In this document: positions 63,801-64,000 of the stretch, in pieces | Layout of the letters: every line of letters starts with the position of its first letter | How positions within the stretch are numbered: position 1 is the first letter of the stretch | Assembly (NCBI RefSeq): GCF_030247185.1 | Contig: NC_080571.1 | Span: forward strand, 4,332,001-4,396,000 | Reading direction: 5' to 3' | DNA from: Malaya genurostris | Taxonomy: Eukaryota; Arthropoda; Insecta; Diptera; Culicidae | DNA length: 64,000 bases | Position numbers and translations under genes: made by a program | The notes under the pieces: generated by a model | The model's database searches: none | What the model saw: only the letters and a program-made list of their open reading frames with translations | What the model was told of the DNA's origin: nothing

Positions 63801-64000
63801 GCTTCGCCGTGATCAGGTCGAAGCGAGACAACTCACTGCTTTCTCTTGCTTTGTCGCCGAAATTTCACCCTAAATTGCGAATTTCTGCAATACTATCCCG
63901 ATTCACGAAAAATCAAAAACATACGATTGTAGGTAAACGATTTTACTATGCATTTGGCGAAAAATATCAGTTAGAAAGCTTTTCTTTCGCGAGATTTCGT
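63801..64000. other. No identifiable feature
   Basis: Short terminal segment; nothing recognised. Confidence 0.4.

Overview
This is animal nuclear DNA, almost certainly from a mosquito and probably a culicine (Aedes/Culex side). The pointers are two Tc1/mariner-like families whose catalytic spacing counts out as DD37E (the ITmD37E group, described from mosquitoes), a tRNA-derived SINE with a Feilai-like layout, Jockey- and I-type LINEs, and a host gene whose introns are either under 360 bp or many kilobases long and packed with transposons. The species cannot be read from the window.

Only one host gene is well supported. It lies on the minus strand and runs from about 45.73 kb down to 14.73 kb. 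It encodes an orthologue of the axonemal dynein accessory protein DNAI7/CASC1 (IC97/FAP94). Eight coding exons join in phase through GT..AG sites and give about 985 residues; the C-terminal exon was not found. Five introns are 58-353 bp, while two are about 8.2 kb and 19.0 kb and hold much of the mobile DNA.

Layout: 1-4.2 kb, a TA microsatellite, a hAT-like non-autonomous element, a decayed ITmD37E copy and pol III-like signals. 4.23-10.27 kb, a full-length I-type LINE with perfect 13-bp target-site duplications, a probable Inr+DPE promoter and one stop codon in ORF2. 10.3-14.6 kb, two tRNA-SINE copies flanking an ITmD37E element that contains a 1.5-kb solo LTR. 14.7-16.4 kb, DNAI7 exons 7-8. 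16.4-35.4 kb, the giant intron, with a fold-back mariner, LINE fragments, a decayed Jockey LINE and a 3.35-kb near-identical tandem duplication. 35.4-36.2 kb, exons 4-6. 36.2-44.5 kb, the second large intron, with a Jockey carrying a hAT-like insertion and an ITmD37E copy carrying a second ITmD37E plus a repeat with an internally deleted mariner. 44.5-45.7 kb, exons 1-3. 46-64 kb, intergenic nested transposons: a Jockey with a 1.5-kb unknown element, ITmD37E, dispersed repeats, a CA microsatellite, a Jockey carrying both a SINE and a fold-back mariner, a third hAT-like copy and two stretches of a modular repeat.

Nothing resembles a new multi-gene system. The most unusual items are the fold-back mariner family with a shared internal junction, an ITmD37E transposase with an in-frame duplicated DNA-binding unit, an in-frame-deleted mariner lacking its first catalytic region, a three-copy hAT-like family with conserved peptide blocks, and the recent 3.35-kb tandem duplication inside DNAI7.
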